Shown here: positions 1-6,751 of the stretch, in pieces
How positions within the stretch are numbered: the first letter of the stretch is position 1
How the letters are laid out: each line of letters begins with the position of its first letter
NCBI GenBank assembly: GCA_900549195.1
Contig: URNK01000004.1
Location: forward strand, 1 to 26,192
Source: an uncultured Collinsella sp.
GTDB taxonomy: Bacteria; Actinomycetota; Coriobacteriia; Coriobacteriales; Coriobacteriaceae
Direction of reading: 5' to 3'
DNA length: 26,192 nucleotides
The notes under the pieces: generated by a model
Databases searched by the model: none
What the model saw: only the letters and a program-made list of their open reading frames with translations
Told to the model about the DNA's origin: nothing
Translations under genes and position numbers: made by a program

Positions 1-661
1 GCTGCAGGAGGCGGCGTGCGTCACGTCGATCGAGGCCGATCCCGAGCTCGAGCCGGTGCTCGATGCCCATGCCGCCGACTATGCCAACTTCCGTTTTATC
101 ATGGGCGACGCGCTCAAGGTGCCGCCGGAACAGATCGAGCAGACTGCTGGTGGCGAGCCCACGGTGTTTGTCGCGAACCTGCCCTATAACGTGGCGGCGA
201 CGATCATCCTGCAGTTCTTCCAGACGATGCCAGCGCTCAAGCGTGCCGTGGTCATGGTTCAAAAGGAGGTTGCCGATCGCATTGCCGCGACGCCGGGCAA
301 CAAGACCTATGGCGGCTATACGGCAAAGCTCGGCCTGTGTGCGCAGGTAACAGGACGTTTTGAGGTGCCGCCACGCTGCTTTATGCCGGCGCCGCATGTG
401 GACTCGGCCGTCGTACGCATCGATCGTATTGACGGCGTAGTGCCCGAGGAGCTCGATCGCGAGTTTGTGGCCCGTGTAATTGACGCTGCGTTTGCTCAGC
501 GCCGCAAGACCATCCGCAATTCCATGAGTGCCAACGGCTTTGCCAAGGATGTTCTCGATGCCGCCTTTGAGGCTTGCGGTATTGCGCCCACCACGCGTGC
601 CGAGGCGCTCGATGTTGCCGACTTTGTCCGCCTGGCCCAGGAGCTTTCCCATGACGCCTGA
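1..661 (+). CDS. rsmA: 16S rRNA (adenine1518/1519-N6)-dimethyltransferase RsmA/KsgA, 5' truncated by window edge
   Basis: The reading frame is open from the first complete codon at position 2, so the true start lies upstream of the window; about 219 residues are visible. The family dimethylates two adjacent adenines near the 3' end of 16S rRNA using S-adenosylmethionine, late in small-subunit assembly. Visible signatures are an acidic SAM-site stretch (SIEADPEL, right at the start), a GDAL segment, the catalytic NLPYN motif inside FVANLPYNVAATIIL, and the C-terminal FMPAPHVDSAVVRI and AFAQRRKTIRNS blocks typical of KsgA. The missing N-terminus should hold the glycine-rich SAM loop. The stop codon overlaps the next gene by 11 bases (ATG at 651), indicating translational coupling with the TatD-family gene. 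Confidence 0.95.
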   Translation, partial: LQEAACVTSIEADPELEPVLDAHAADYANFRFIMGDALKVPPEQIEQTAGGEPTVFVANLPYNVAATIILQFFQTMPALKRAVVMVQKEVADRIAATPGNKTYGGYTAKLGLCAQVTGRFEVPPRCFMPAPHVDSAVVRIDRIDGVVPEELDREFVARVIDAAFAQRRKTIRNSMSANGFAKDVLDAAFEACGIAPTTRAEALDVADFVRLAQELSHDA

Positions 662-1568
662 TGCCGAACGCGTGACGTTTACCAAGAAAAAGAAAACGGT
701 TGTCTGTCCGGAGCCGCTGGCACCACTTGCCGATACCCACGCGCATCTGCTCTCATTTTGGGGCAAGGAAGTGCCCGAGACGCTCGTGCGCGCTAAAGCC
801 GCAGGCATCGATCTGTTGGTGACGGTCTTCGATCCCATTGCCGATAAACGAAGCGTGACGGACTATAGCGACTGGCTGACGCACGAGATTCTGCCGATGC
901 AGGATATTCCACAGATCAAGTATCTCGCCGGTGTGCACCCCTATGGCGCACCGGACTACACCGATGATATCCATGCCCAGATTGTGACTGCGCTCGACGA
1001 TCCGTTGTGTGTTGGTATCGGCGAAATTGGCCTGGACTACCACATGGACTATGACGACGATGTCGCGCCGGCTCCTCATGACGTGCAGATTGACTGCATG
1101 GCGCGTCAGCTTGAGCTTGCCGTGCGTTGCAACGTGCCGGTGGAGTTGCATTTGCGGCACGAGGACTCGGATGATGAGCGCACCTCGCACATGGATGCGT
1201 ACAACGTGCTGCGCGAGGTTGGCGTTCCTCAGGCCGGTTGTGTACTGCACTGCTTTGGCGAGGACCGCGCCACGATGGAGCGCTTTGTGGAGCTGGGCTG
1301 CTATATCGCCTATGGTGGTGCGGCCACCTTTAAGCGCAACGACGACGTGCGCGAGGCATTTGCGGCAACCCCACTCGATCGAATTTTGTTCGAGACGGAT
1401 TGCCCGTATATGGCTCCGGAGCCCATCCGCGGTCTTGAATGCGAGCCCGCAATGATCTCCATTACGGCAAACGCGCTGGTTAACGACCGTGTCGATCGCA
1501 CTGGTGAGGATGCCAAGACAATCGCGCAAGCCGCTTGGGAAAATGCTCGCAAACTTTTTCAAAAATAG
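651..1568 (+). CDS. TatD-family metal-dependent hydrolase (DNase)
   Basis: A 305-residue TIM-barrel metallohydrolase. The ATG at 651 is chosen because it overlaps the rsmA stop, and because the in-frame upstream extension is rsmA sequence in another frame. Family metal ligands are visible in order: DTHAH (His30, His32), GEIGLDYH (Glu125), ELHLRHE (His167), HCFGED (His200) and ETDCPY (Asp250). TatD proteins are magnesium-dependent 3'-5' exonucleases acting on single-stranded DNA or RNA in repair or quality control; the exact substrate here is unknown. About 25 residues precede the first metal motif, including a lysine run, which is longer than the usual short N-terminus. In many Firmicutes tatD lies upstream of rsmA with rnmV between; here the order is rsmA then tatD, in one coupled unit. 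Confidence 0.9.
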   Translation: MTPDAERVTFTKKKKTVVCPEPLAPLADTHAHLLSFWGKEVPETLVRAKAAGIDLLVTVFDPIADKRSVTDYSDWLTHEILPMQDIPQIKYLAGVHPYGAPDYTDDIHAQIVTALDDPLCVGIGEIGLDYHMDYDDDVAPAPHDVQIDCMARQLELAVRCNVPVELHLRHEDSDDERTSHMDAYNVLREVGVPQAGCVLHCFGEDRATMERFVELGCYIAYGGAATFKRNDDVREAFAATPLDRILFETDCPYMAPEPIRGLECEPAMISITANALVNDRVDRTGEDAKTIAQAAWENARKLFQK

Positions 1569-1571
1569 TTC

Positions 1572-1600
1572 TTGCGTTCGTGGTGGCGCTCCGTTATTCT
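1572..1600 (+). promoter_or_regulatory. Putative sigma-70 type promoter of tRNA-Leu
   Basis: TTGCGT (1572-1577) and TATTCT (1595-1600) are separated by 17 bases. The predicted transcription start lies about five bases before the tRNA. The tRNA-Ser gene further on has the same layout (TTG-type -35, 17-base spacer), which supports the assignment. Confidence 0.55.
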
Positions 1601-1611
1601 AATTCCTGCAC

Positions 1612-1698
1612 GCGGGCGTGGCGGAATTGGCAGACGCGTACGGTTCAGGTCCGTATGGGGGCAACCCCATGAAGGTTCAAGTCCTTTCGCCCGCACCA
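1612..1698 (+). tRNA. tRNA-Leu (anticodon CAG)
   Basis: An 87-base class II tRNA with a long variable arm. The acceptor strands GCGGGCG and CGCCCGC pair fully. The anticodon stem TACGG/CCGTA encloses loop TTCAGGT, giving anticodon CAG, which reads CUG leucine codons. The variable arm is TGGGGGCAACCCCA, and the T-arm is GAAGG-TTCAAGT-CCTTT. The 3' ACCA is encoded. A 3' fragment of this gene (from GTCC after the T-loop) is repeated at 1870 together with the terminator. Confidence 0.97.
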
Positions 1699-1710
1699 TA
1701 TAATGAAAGA

Positions 1711-1734
1711 GCTCCCAGAAATGGGAGCTTTTTT
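1711..1734 (+). terminator. Rho-independent terminator of tRNA-Leu
   Basis: GCTCCCA-GAAA-TGGGAGC forms a perfect 7-bp stem with a tetraloop, followed at once by six T residues, 12 bases after the tRNA CCA end. Confidence 0.9.
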
Positions 1735-1770
1735 GTTATGGGCCCATCACAGGGACTTGAACCTGTGAAG

Positions 1771-1868
1771 GAGCGAGCGTAAAGAAAACGCGGAGCGTTT
1801 TTAGCGAGCTGGCGAGGACGCCGGCAGGCGGCCGAAGCCGGTGCGGATCCGCGAAGCGGATACGCGGA
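1771..1868. repeat. 98-bp hairpin-rich repeat core, copy A
   Basis: About 89 of 98 bases match the core behind tRNA-Arg (6752-6849), with no length difference, by eye. Internal structure includes AAAACGC-GGA-GCGTTTT (7-bp stem), a CGCCGGC...GCCGGTG stem, and ATCCGC-gaa-GCGGAT. The sequence is far more GC-rich and more self-complementary than the flanks. Reading frames crossing it join a tRNA fragment to the repeat and are not credible genes. The element looks like a short non-autonomous (REP- or MITE-like) repeat; its origin is unknown. Confidence 0.75.
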
Positions 1869-1899
1869 CGTCCTTTCGCCCGCACCATTGAATGAAAGA

Positions 1900-1923
1900 G
1901 CTCCCAGCAATGGGAGCTTTTTT
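1900..1923 (+). terminator. Duplicated copy of the tRNA-Leu terminator
   Basis: GCTCCCA-GCAA-TGGGAGC with a T tract, the second copy of the 1711-1734 hairpin with one loop base changed. It lies 63 bases before the next start codon and may act as a backup terminator. Confidence 0.8.
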
Positions 1924-1986
1924 GTTATGCACGATCTCCTTGGACGGGTATCCTAATGCCAACGTGTGCCTATCAGAGGAGAGACC

Positions 1987-2925
1987 ATGCTGTTTTCCGG
2001 TATCATCGCCGCCCTTACCAGCCTTTTGATTCCCATCATCATCCTGTTGCTGCTGCTTCCCAGCGCCTGCTATGTCGTTGAACAACAGCATGCCGTGATC
2101 ATCGAGCGTCTGGGCAAGTTTAACCGCATCGTCAACGCGGGCTTCCACATGAAGGTGCCCGTGATCGACCGCAAGGCTGCCACGGTGAGTCTGCGCACCA
2201 TGAAAAACGGTTTTGGCATCGACGTTAAGACCCAGGACAACGTGACCATCGGCCTTGAGGTCTCTGCTCAGTACCACGTGAGCTATGACATGGGCGCCGG
2301 CCCGGCAGATTCGGGTATCTACAAGAGCTACTACATGTTGCAGGAGCCCGTCGACCAGATGTGTGACTTCATCACCGACGCCCTGCGCTCTTCGATTCCC
2401 GTTTACACGCTCGATGAGGTCTTTGCCAAGAAGGATGACATCGCCAAGGATGTCAACGCTACCGTTTCCGAGCAGATGGCCGCCTACGGCTTCACCCTCG
2501 TGTCGACGCTCATCACCAAAATCGCACTGCCGACCGAGGTTGAGAACTCCATGAACGACATCAACGCCGCCCAGCGCAAGCGCGCTGCGGCGCAGGAGCT
2601 CGCTGAGGCAGACCGCATCAAGCGCGTCACCGAGGCGACCGCCGAGGCCGAGGCTATGGAAAAGGCGGGCGAGGGCATTGCCAACCAGCGCAAGGCCATC
2701 GCGCTGGGTATCAAAGATTCGCTCGAGATCATCCAGGAGACGGGTGTCGGCAATGACAAGGCCAACCAACTGTTCATGTTTACGCAGTGGTCCGAGATGA
2801 TGACGGAGTTCGCTCGCACGGGTAAAACCTCGACGGTCGTGCTGCCGAGCGACTTTTCGCAGTCGGCCTCGATGTTCGAGCAGATGCTGACCGCCAGCAA
2901 AGTTCAAAACGATTCGAAGGAGTAG
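1987..2925 (+). CDS. SPFH/band-7 (stomatin/prohibitin-like) membrane protein
   Basis: A 312-residue protein. The ATG at 1987 is chosen over an in-frame GTG at 1966 because GAGGAGAG stands just upstream of it. Residues about 3-27 form one very hydrophobic membrane segment (rich in Leu and Ile). The SPFH domain follows from about residue 28 (YVVEQQHAVIIERLGKF, then NAGFHMKVPVID). An alanine/glutamate-rich coiled coil runs from about 190 to 245. SPFH proteins oligomerise on membranes and organise microdomains or regulate membrane proteases; no NfeD-like partner gene is adjacent. The gene is followed after six bases by rlmH, so the two are probably co-transcribed. The specific role cannot be read from the sequence. 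Confidence 0.88.
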   Translation: MLFSGIIAALTSLLIPIIILLLLLPSACYVVEQQHAVIIERLGKFNRIVNAGFHMKVPVIDRKAATVSLRTMKNGFGIDVKTQDNVTIGLEVSAQYHVSYDMGAGPADSGIYKSYYMLQEPVDQMCDFITDALRSSIPVYTLDEVFAKKDDIAKDVNATVSEQMAAYGFTLVSTLITKIALPTEVENSMNDINAAQRKRAAAQELAEADRIKRVTEATAEAEAMEKAGEGIANQRKAIALGIKDSLEIIQETGVGNDKANQLFMFTQWSEMMTEFARTGKTSTVVLPSDFSQSASMFEQMLTASKVQNDSKE

Positions 2926-2931
2926 ACGCGC

Positions 2932-3402
2932 GTGAAATACACCGTCGTTTGCGTCGGTAAGCTCAAGGAGCGCTTTTGGAAGGACGCGTGCGCTGAGTAC
3001 ACCAAGCGCCTAGGTGCCTATGCCAAGGTTGATATCCGCGAGGTGGCCGATATCGACCCGGCTAAGGCGGGCGGCGTGGATGCCGCGCGCGACAAGGAGG
3101 GGGCGGCAATTCTTGCTGCATTGCCGTCTCGGGCGCATGTGATCCTGCTGGCTATCGAGGGCAAGGAGCGTTCGAGTGAGGAGCTCTCGGCGCGGCTCGA
3201 CGATCTTATGCTGCGAGGCAGCAGCGACATTGCCTTTGTAATCGGCGGTTCGGACGGCGTGAGTGATGAGGTGCGCGCCCGCGCCGACGAGATGCTCAGC
3301 TTTGGACACATTACCTTGCCGCATAACCTGGCGCGTGTGGTGCTGCTAGAGCAGATTTACCGTGCCTGCAAGATCAGCCGTGGCGAGCCGTATCACAAAT
3401 AG
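2932..3402 (+). CDS. rlmH: 23S rRNA (pseudouridine1915-N3)-methyltransferase RlmH
   Basis: A 156-residue protein with a GTG start at 2932, preceded by GAAGGAG. RlmH methylates pseudouridine 1915 in helix 69 of 23S rRNA on assembled 70S ribosomes, using SAM. It is a small SPOUT-fold enzyme. Family landmarks are the start MKYTVVCVGKLKE, the FVIGGSDGVSDEV loop of the SAM knot, the ITLPHNLARVVLLEQIYRA helix, and the invariant EPYHK C-terminus. Length equals the usual ~155-160 residues. It sits six bases behind the SPFH gene. Confidence 0.97.
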   Translation: MKYTVVCVGKLKERFWKDACAEYTKRLGAYAKVDIREVADIDPAKAGGVDAARDKEGAAILAALPSRAHVILLAIEGKERSSEELSARLDDLMLRGSSDIAFVIGGSDGVSDEVRARADEMLSFGHITLPHNLARVVLLEQIYRACKISRGEPYHK

Positions 3403-3475
3403 GTCGGCAATACGAAACAATGGCGTGGGACAATACCTTTCGTTTTGAGGAATGTGTCTGAAAGGACTATGCGAT

Positions 3476-4246
3476 ATGAAGATTGGATTTGTCGGTTTTG
3501 GCAATATGGCGAGCGCTATGGCCGATGGCTGGATCGCTGCCGGTGTAGCTGCGAGCGACATGTGCGCCTGTGCGGGTCGCTACGACGCACTGGTTGAGCG
3601 CTGCGAGGCGCGCGGCATGGTCGCCTGCCACGATGCCGCCGAGGTCGTCGCCGCATCCGATATCGTGGTCGCTGCGGTCAAACCGTACATGATCGAGAAG
3701 GTATTCGCCCCGCTCAAGGATGCTCTTGCCAAAAAGGTCGTTCTGTCGGTTGCCTGGACCTGGGACAGTGCCAAGTGGGAGCAGGTCCTGCCGGGCGTTG
3801 CGCATATCTCGACGGTGCCCAACACACCGGTTTCGGTGGACGAGGGCGTCATCGCTTGCGAGAAGGCTTCCACGCTTAGTGATGAGCAGAGCGCAGTGGT
3901 GCTTGATCTGCTTGGCAAGCTCGGTGCGGTGGTCGAGCTCGATACGAGCCTGCTGTTTGTGGGCGGCACGGTGGGTGGTTGCGCTCCGGCATTTGTCGCT
4001 ATGGCAATCGAGGCCCTGGGCGATGCGGCGGTCAAGCACGGTATCCCGCGTGCCGATGCCTATCGCATTGTGAGCCAGATGGTGCTGGGTACGGCAAAGC
4101 TGCAGCTTGCAACTGGCCAGCATCCTGCGGCGATGAAGGATGCCGTATGCTCGCCCGGCGGCGCCACCATCAAGGGCGTCATCGCGCTCGAGGATGCCGG
4201 CATGCGCAGCGCCCTGGTCAAGGCCATCGACGCAACTCTCCAGTAA
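3476..4246 (+). CDS. proC: Pyrroline-5-carboxylate reductase
   Basis: A 256-residue protein. The ATG at 3476 follows GAAAGGA, and the protein then opens directly with the Rossmann nucleotide-binding motif (IGFVGFGNMASAMADGW, residues 3-19). ProC reduces 1-pyrroline-5-carboxylate to proline with NAD(P)H, the last step of proline synthesis, in the cytoplasm. The C-terminal domain carries the family signature SPGGATIKGVIALEDAG and the preceding VGGCAPAFVAMAIEAL helix. Length is close to the usual 260-270 residues. No other proline genes are adjacent. A long inverted repeat begins on the base after its stop codon. Confidence 0.95.
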   Translation: MKIGFVGFGNMASAMADGWIAAGVAASDMCACAGRYDALVERCEARGMVACHDAAEVVAASDIVVAAVKPYMIEKVFAPLKDALAKKVVLSVAWTWDSAKWEQVLPGVAHISTVPNTPVSVDEGVIACEKASTLSDEQSAVVLDLLGKLGAVVELDTSLLFVGGTVGGCAPAFVAMAIEALGDAAVKHGIPRADAYRIVSQMVLGTAKLQLATGQHPAAMKDAVCSPGGATIKGVIALEDAGMRSALVKAIDATLQ

Positions 4247-4404
4247 AACCTGCCATTTAGGGACAGGTTTATTTTGGCTGGTTTTCCTGCGGTTTTATCT
4301 CTATAGCAAAAAGCGCCCCGCAACTGGCTCAATTCCAGTTGCGGGGCGCTTGCGTTTGCCCAGATAAAACCGACCAAAATAAACCTGTCCCTTTTTGGCA
4401 GGTT
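4247..4404. repeat. 158-bp nested palindromic element filling the proC / small-gene gap
   Basis: The outer arms, 4247-4285 and 4366-4404, are inverted copies with about 34 of 39 bases matching (core GGGACAGGTTTATTTTGG against CCAAAATAAACCTGTCCC). Inside them TTTTATCT pairs with AGATAAAA. At the centre AGCGCCCCGCAACTGG is followed by a seven-base loop and its perfect complement. The element starts at the base after the proC stop, and its last bases form part of the stop codon of the convergent gene. It can serve as a bidirectional terminator; its size and terminal inverted repeats also suit a MITE. No clear target-site duplication is visible. Confidence 0.85.
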
Positions 4405-4576
4405 AGTCCCAGAAGCTGTCTTCCTCATCCTCGGACTTGGGTCCGCGGTCGACGTACATCTTATGGGTGCGCTTCTCCATTACAAAGGCAAGAATCGCAA
4501 ATAACAGGATGCCGCCGGCGAAAAGGATGGCAAAACCGGTGCGGGTGCCAAACAAAAAGGAAAAAACTGCGTCCAT
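4403..4576 (-). CDS. Small single-pass membrane protein, 57 residues, unknown function
   Basis: The minus-strand frame begins with ATG at 4576 preceded by AGAAGG, and ends with TAA at 4403-4405. The protein starts MDAVFSFLFGTRTGF, has one hydrophobic segment (residues about 14-33, AILFAGGILLFAILAF), then a basic patch (MEKRTHKM) and an acidic tail ending DEEDSFWD. This predicts an N-out, C-in single-pass protein with the charged tail in the cytoplasm. I do not recognise a family. The good ribosome-binding site, membrane-protein layout and position between a promoter region and a terminator support it as a real gene. Part of its stop codon is supplied by the end of the palindromic element. Confidence 0.7.
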   Translation of the reverse strand: MDAVFSFLFGTRTGFAILFAGGILLFAILAFVMEKRTHKMYVDRGPKSEDEEDSFWD

Positions 4577-4600
4577 TGGGTGCCTTCTTGCGTAGTTGAG

Positions 4601-4630
4601 TTGGGTCGTAAACGCTCATAAGTATATACT
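4601..4630 (+). promoter_or_regulatory. Putative serS promoter in a divergent regulatory region
   Basis: TTGGGT (4601-4606) and TATACT (4625-4630) lie 18 bases apart. The -10 is inside a perfect 12-base palindrome AAGTATATACTT (4620-4631), so it could also serve the divergent small gene. A second perfect palindrome, AGGTTGCAACCT (4647-4658), lies in the predicted serS leader and could be an operator. I looked for a T-box leader and saw no conserved T-box element. Confidence 0.45.
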
Positions 4631-4687
4631 TGCCCATACATGTACAAGGTTGCAACCTAAATGGAATGTATATCGCCGGAGGATCTA

Positions 4688-5971
4688 ATGCTTGATATCA
4701 AGTTTGTTCGCGAGAACCCCGATGCCATCGATGTCGCCATGGCTAACCGCCAGACGTCTTGGGATCGCGAGAAGTTCTTTGAGCTCGACGACGAGCGTCG
4801 TGCCGTCATCACCGAGGTCGAGGAGCTCCAGGCTACGCGCAATGCCGAGTCCAAGAAGATCGGCGCCCTGATGAAGGAGGGCAAGAAGGACGAGGCCGAG
4901 GCCGCCAAGGAGGCCGTGCGCGCCGTCAACGAGAAGATTGACGGTCTGGCCGAGCGCCGCACTGCTCTCGAGCAGGAGCAGTACGACTTCATGGCTCACC
5001 TGCCCAACATTCCTTGCGAGGCCACGCCGTACGGCAAGGACGAGGACGAGAACATTGAGCGCCGTCGTTGGGGCACCCCGCGCGAGTTCGACTTCGACTT
5101 TAAGCCGCACTGGGATCTGGGCACCGATCTGGACATCCTCGACTTCGAGCGTGGCAATAAGCTCTCCGGCAGCCGCTTTACCGTTCTCGGTGGCGCCGGC
5201 GCCCGCCTGGAGCGCGCCCTCATCAACTTCTTCCTCGATACGCACACCAGCCGTGGTTTTAAGGAGTGGTGGCCGCCCATCGTCGTCAAGCGTCAGACCA
5301 TGTTCGGTACGGGCCAGCTGCCCAAGTTCGAGGATGACGCCTATCACGTCTCGGGCGACAACTTCCTGATCCCCACCGCCGAGGTCGTGCTTACCAACCT
5401 ACACGCCGGCGAGGTCCTCGATGCCGACACTCTGCCGCGCCGCTACACCGCCTTCACCCCCTGCTTCCGCGAGGAGGCCGGTTCCGCCGGTCGCGACACC
5501 CGCGGCATCATCCGTCAGCACGAGTTCGACAAGGTCGAGATGGTCAAGTTCGCTAAGCCGGAGGAGTCCGACGAGGAGCTCGAGAGCATGACCGCCGAGG
5601 CCGAGTACCTGCTGCAGCAGCTGGGCCTTCCGTATCGCGTGATTAGCCTGTGCACCGGCGACTTGGGCTTCTCTGCCCGTCAGACCTACGACGTCGAGGT
5701 CTGGCTGCCGAGCTACAACGCCTACAAGGAGATCAGCTCCTGTTCCAACTGCGGCGACTTCCAGGCCCGTCGCGCCAACATCAAGTATCGCGACCCCGAG
5801 AATTTCAAGGGTTCGCGCTACCTGCACACGCTCAACGGTTCCGGCCTGCCGGCCGGCCGCACCATGGCCGCTATTCTGGAGAACTACCAGAACGCCGACG
5901 GCACCATCACGATCCCCGAGGTTCTGCGTCCTTACATGGGTGGTCTCGAGAAGATCGAGCCGGTCGCGTAA
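4688..5971 (+). CDS. serS: Seryl-tRNA synthetase
   Basis: A 427-residue class II aminoacyl-tRNA synthetase that charges tRNA-Ser (and tRNA-Sec where present) with serine. The ATG at 4688 is chosen because GGAGGA ends five bases before it and MLDIKFVRENPD is the standard SerRS N-terminus. Residues about 30-100 form the antiparallel coiled-coil arm (rich in Glu, Lys and Ala) that grips the tRNA long variable arm. Motif 2 is in TPCFREEAGSAGRDTRGIIR, the serine/ATP region is in LCTGDLGFSARQTYDVEVW, and motif 3 is LNGSGLPAGRTMAAILEN. Length is normal. It is a single gene with its own promoter and terminator. A tRNA-Ser gene occurs 3.6 kb downstream, unlinked transcriptionally. Confidence 0.97.
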   Translation: MLDIKFVRENPDAIDVAMANRQTSWDREKFFELDDERRAVITEVEELQATRNAESKKIGALMKEGKKDEAEAAKEAVRAVNEKIDGLAERRTALEQEQYDFMAHLPNIPCEATPYGKDEDENIERRRWGTPREFDFDFKPHWDLGTDLDILDFERGNKLSGSRFTVLGGAGARLERALINFFLDTHTSRGFKEWWPPIVVKRQTMFGTGQLPKFEDDAYHVSGDNFLIPTAEVVLTNLHAGEVLDADTLPRRYTAFTPCFREEAGSAGRDTRGIIRQHEFDKVEMVKFAKPEESDEELESMTAEAEYLLQQLGLPYRVISLCTGDLGFSARQTYDVEVWLPSYNAYKEISSCSNCGDFQARRANIKYRDPENFKGSRYLHTLNGSGLPAGRTMAAILENYQNADGTITIPEVLRPYMGGLEKIEPVA

Positions 5972-5994
5972 GTTGGCTGCATAGGGGATATGCA

Positions 5995-6018
5995 AGGGCG
6001 CTCCTTCGGGGGTGCCCT
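5995..6018 (+). terminator. Probable rho-independent terminator of serS
   Basis: AGGGCGCTCC-TTCG-GGGGTGCCCT makes a 10-bp stem (two G-T pairs) capped by a UUCG-type tetraloop, 23 bases after the serS stop. The following T run is weak (ATTTCG). Confidence 0.7.
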
Positions 6019-6144
6019 ATTTCGTGCGCAGGTCCATACCATGCCGTGCGGACAGCTCAATAGAAAACACACGAACAACTGTTCTGTATACAGCCATCTA
6101 CCTGCTATGCTTTTGCTAAATAAGAGCGAGAGAAAGGGGACGCG

Positions 6145-6522
6145 ATGGAGCTGTTTGATGATCGGGTGGTTTTGTTTGAGAGCGACGAGGGTGGGGAGTA
6201 CCTGCTTGTAACGTGTGAGCCGTCTGGCATGGGTGGCCTGGTGGTTCGACAGACGAGTGAGGGTCCGTTGACACAATGGTGCTTTGAGGAGTCGCCGCAT
6301 GTGGTCGAGACCTTTGTGATGCACGAGGGACTTGTGGCGCTGGAGCACTTCTATGGAGTTGGGACTTCCAACCAGGTCGCGCGCATGCTGAGCATCTCGT
6401 TTGCCGATTATGATTGTGCCCAGCGGGTGAGATCGCTCCTGAGGGAACTTGATGCCAAGTTTGACGTGATCGAAAAGCCAATCGATCGTACGGGGAACAG
6501 CGGTATATGCGGAGCAGCATGA
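6145..6522 (+). CDS. Hypothetical protein, 125 residues
   Basis: The ATG at 6145 follows GAAAGGGG. The protein begins MELFDDRVVLFES and is acidic and soluble, with no signal peptide or membrane segment. It reads as an alternating beta region (about residues 1-60, including EYLLVTCEPSG and GLVVRQT) followed by a helical half (SNQVARMLSISFADYDCAQRVRSLLREL). It ends shortly before tRNA-Arg. I do not recognise a family. The ribosome-binding site and its independence from other frames support it as real. It is a single gene between the serS terminator and tRNA-Arg. Confidence 0.7.
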   Translation: MELFDDRVVLFESDEGGEYLLVTCEPSGMGGLVVRQTSEGPLTQWCFEESPHVVETFVMHEGLVALEHFYGVGTSNQVARMLSISFADYDCAQRVRSLLRELDAKFDVIEKPIDRTGNSGICGAA

Positions 6523-6558
6523 CAAAACTGCGTTCCACAAAAAAGTTTGAGATTGTGC

Positions 6559-6587
6559 TTGACTCCAATAAGCTAAAGTGGTTTTAT
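6559..6587 (+). promoter_or_regulatory. Putative promoter of tRNA-Arg
   Basis: TTGACT (6559-6564) is followed after 17 bases by TTTTAT (6582-6587), placing the transcription start about six bases before the tRNA. The overlapping TTATAT with a 19-base spacer is an alternative -10. Confidence 0.5.
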
Positions 6588-6599
6588 ATGTCTTGCGCT

Positions 6600-6676
6600 G
6601 CGGCGTTACCTCAGCTGGATAGAGGGTCTGACTACGAATCAGAACGTCATAGGTTCGAATCCTATACGCCGCACCA
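6600..6676 (+). tRNA. tRNA-Arg (anticodon ACG)
   Basis: A 77-base class I tRNA. The acceptor GCGGCGT pairs with ACGCCGC. The D-arm is CCTC-AGCTGGATA-GAGG. The anticodon stem TCTGA/TCAGA encloses CTACGAA, giving anticodon ACG (normally edited to ICG by TadA to read CGN codons). The T-arm is ATAGG-TTCGAAT-CCTAT. CCA is encoded. Its 3' end from the T-loop is repeated at 6849 with the terminator. Confidence 0.97.
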
Positions 6677-6687
6677 ATTGAAATCGA

Positions 6688-6716
6688 AAGCCTCCTGCAA
6701 CGGGGGCTTTTCTTTT
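6688..6716 (+). terminator. Rho-independent terminator of tRNA-Arg
   Basis: AAGCCTCC paired with GGGGGCTT (one G-T pair) around a short loop, then TTCTTTT, 12 bases after the CCA end. Confidence 0.85.
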
Positions 6717-6751
6717 ATGGCAACACCGCATGGATTCGAACCTCGGTCGAG

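Larger units (their letters stand above)
1681..1929 (+). repeat. Tandem tRNA-3'-end/terminator duplication behind tRNA-Leu
   Basis: Positions 1681-1740 (end of the T-loop of tRNA-Leu, acceptor 3' strand, CCA, terminator) recur at 1870-1929 with about 57 of 60 bases identical by eye, a period of 189 bases. Between the copies lie a segment carrying an antisense T-arm-like sequence (1741-1764, containing GGACTTGAACC) and a GC-rich hairpin core (1771-1868). The copy begins inside the T-loop, the same place where the tRNA-Arg copy begins. The arrangement resembles the att direct repeats left by tRNA-integrating elements, but no integrase fits in so little DNA. No protein-coding gene is supported from 1699 to 1986. 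Confidence 0.8.

Noticed and set aside
1677..2907. Minus-strand frames across the tRNA-Leu repeat and the SPFH gene
   Set aside because: They translate tRNA and repeat sequence or lie opposite a real gene. Similar frames appear at 6639-7239 for the same reason.
4631..4687. T-box riboswitch ahead of serS
   Set aside because: The leader is only about 50 bases and lacks the conserved T-box sequence and a terminator/antiterminator pair.
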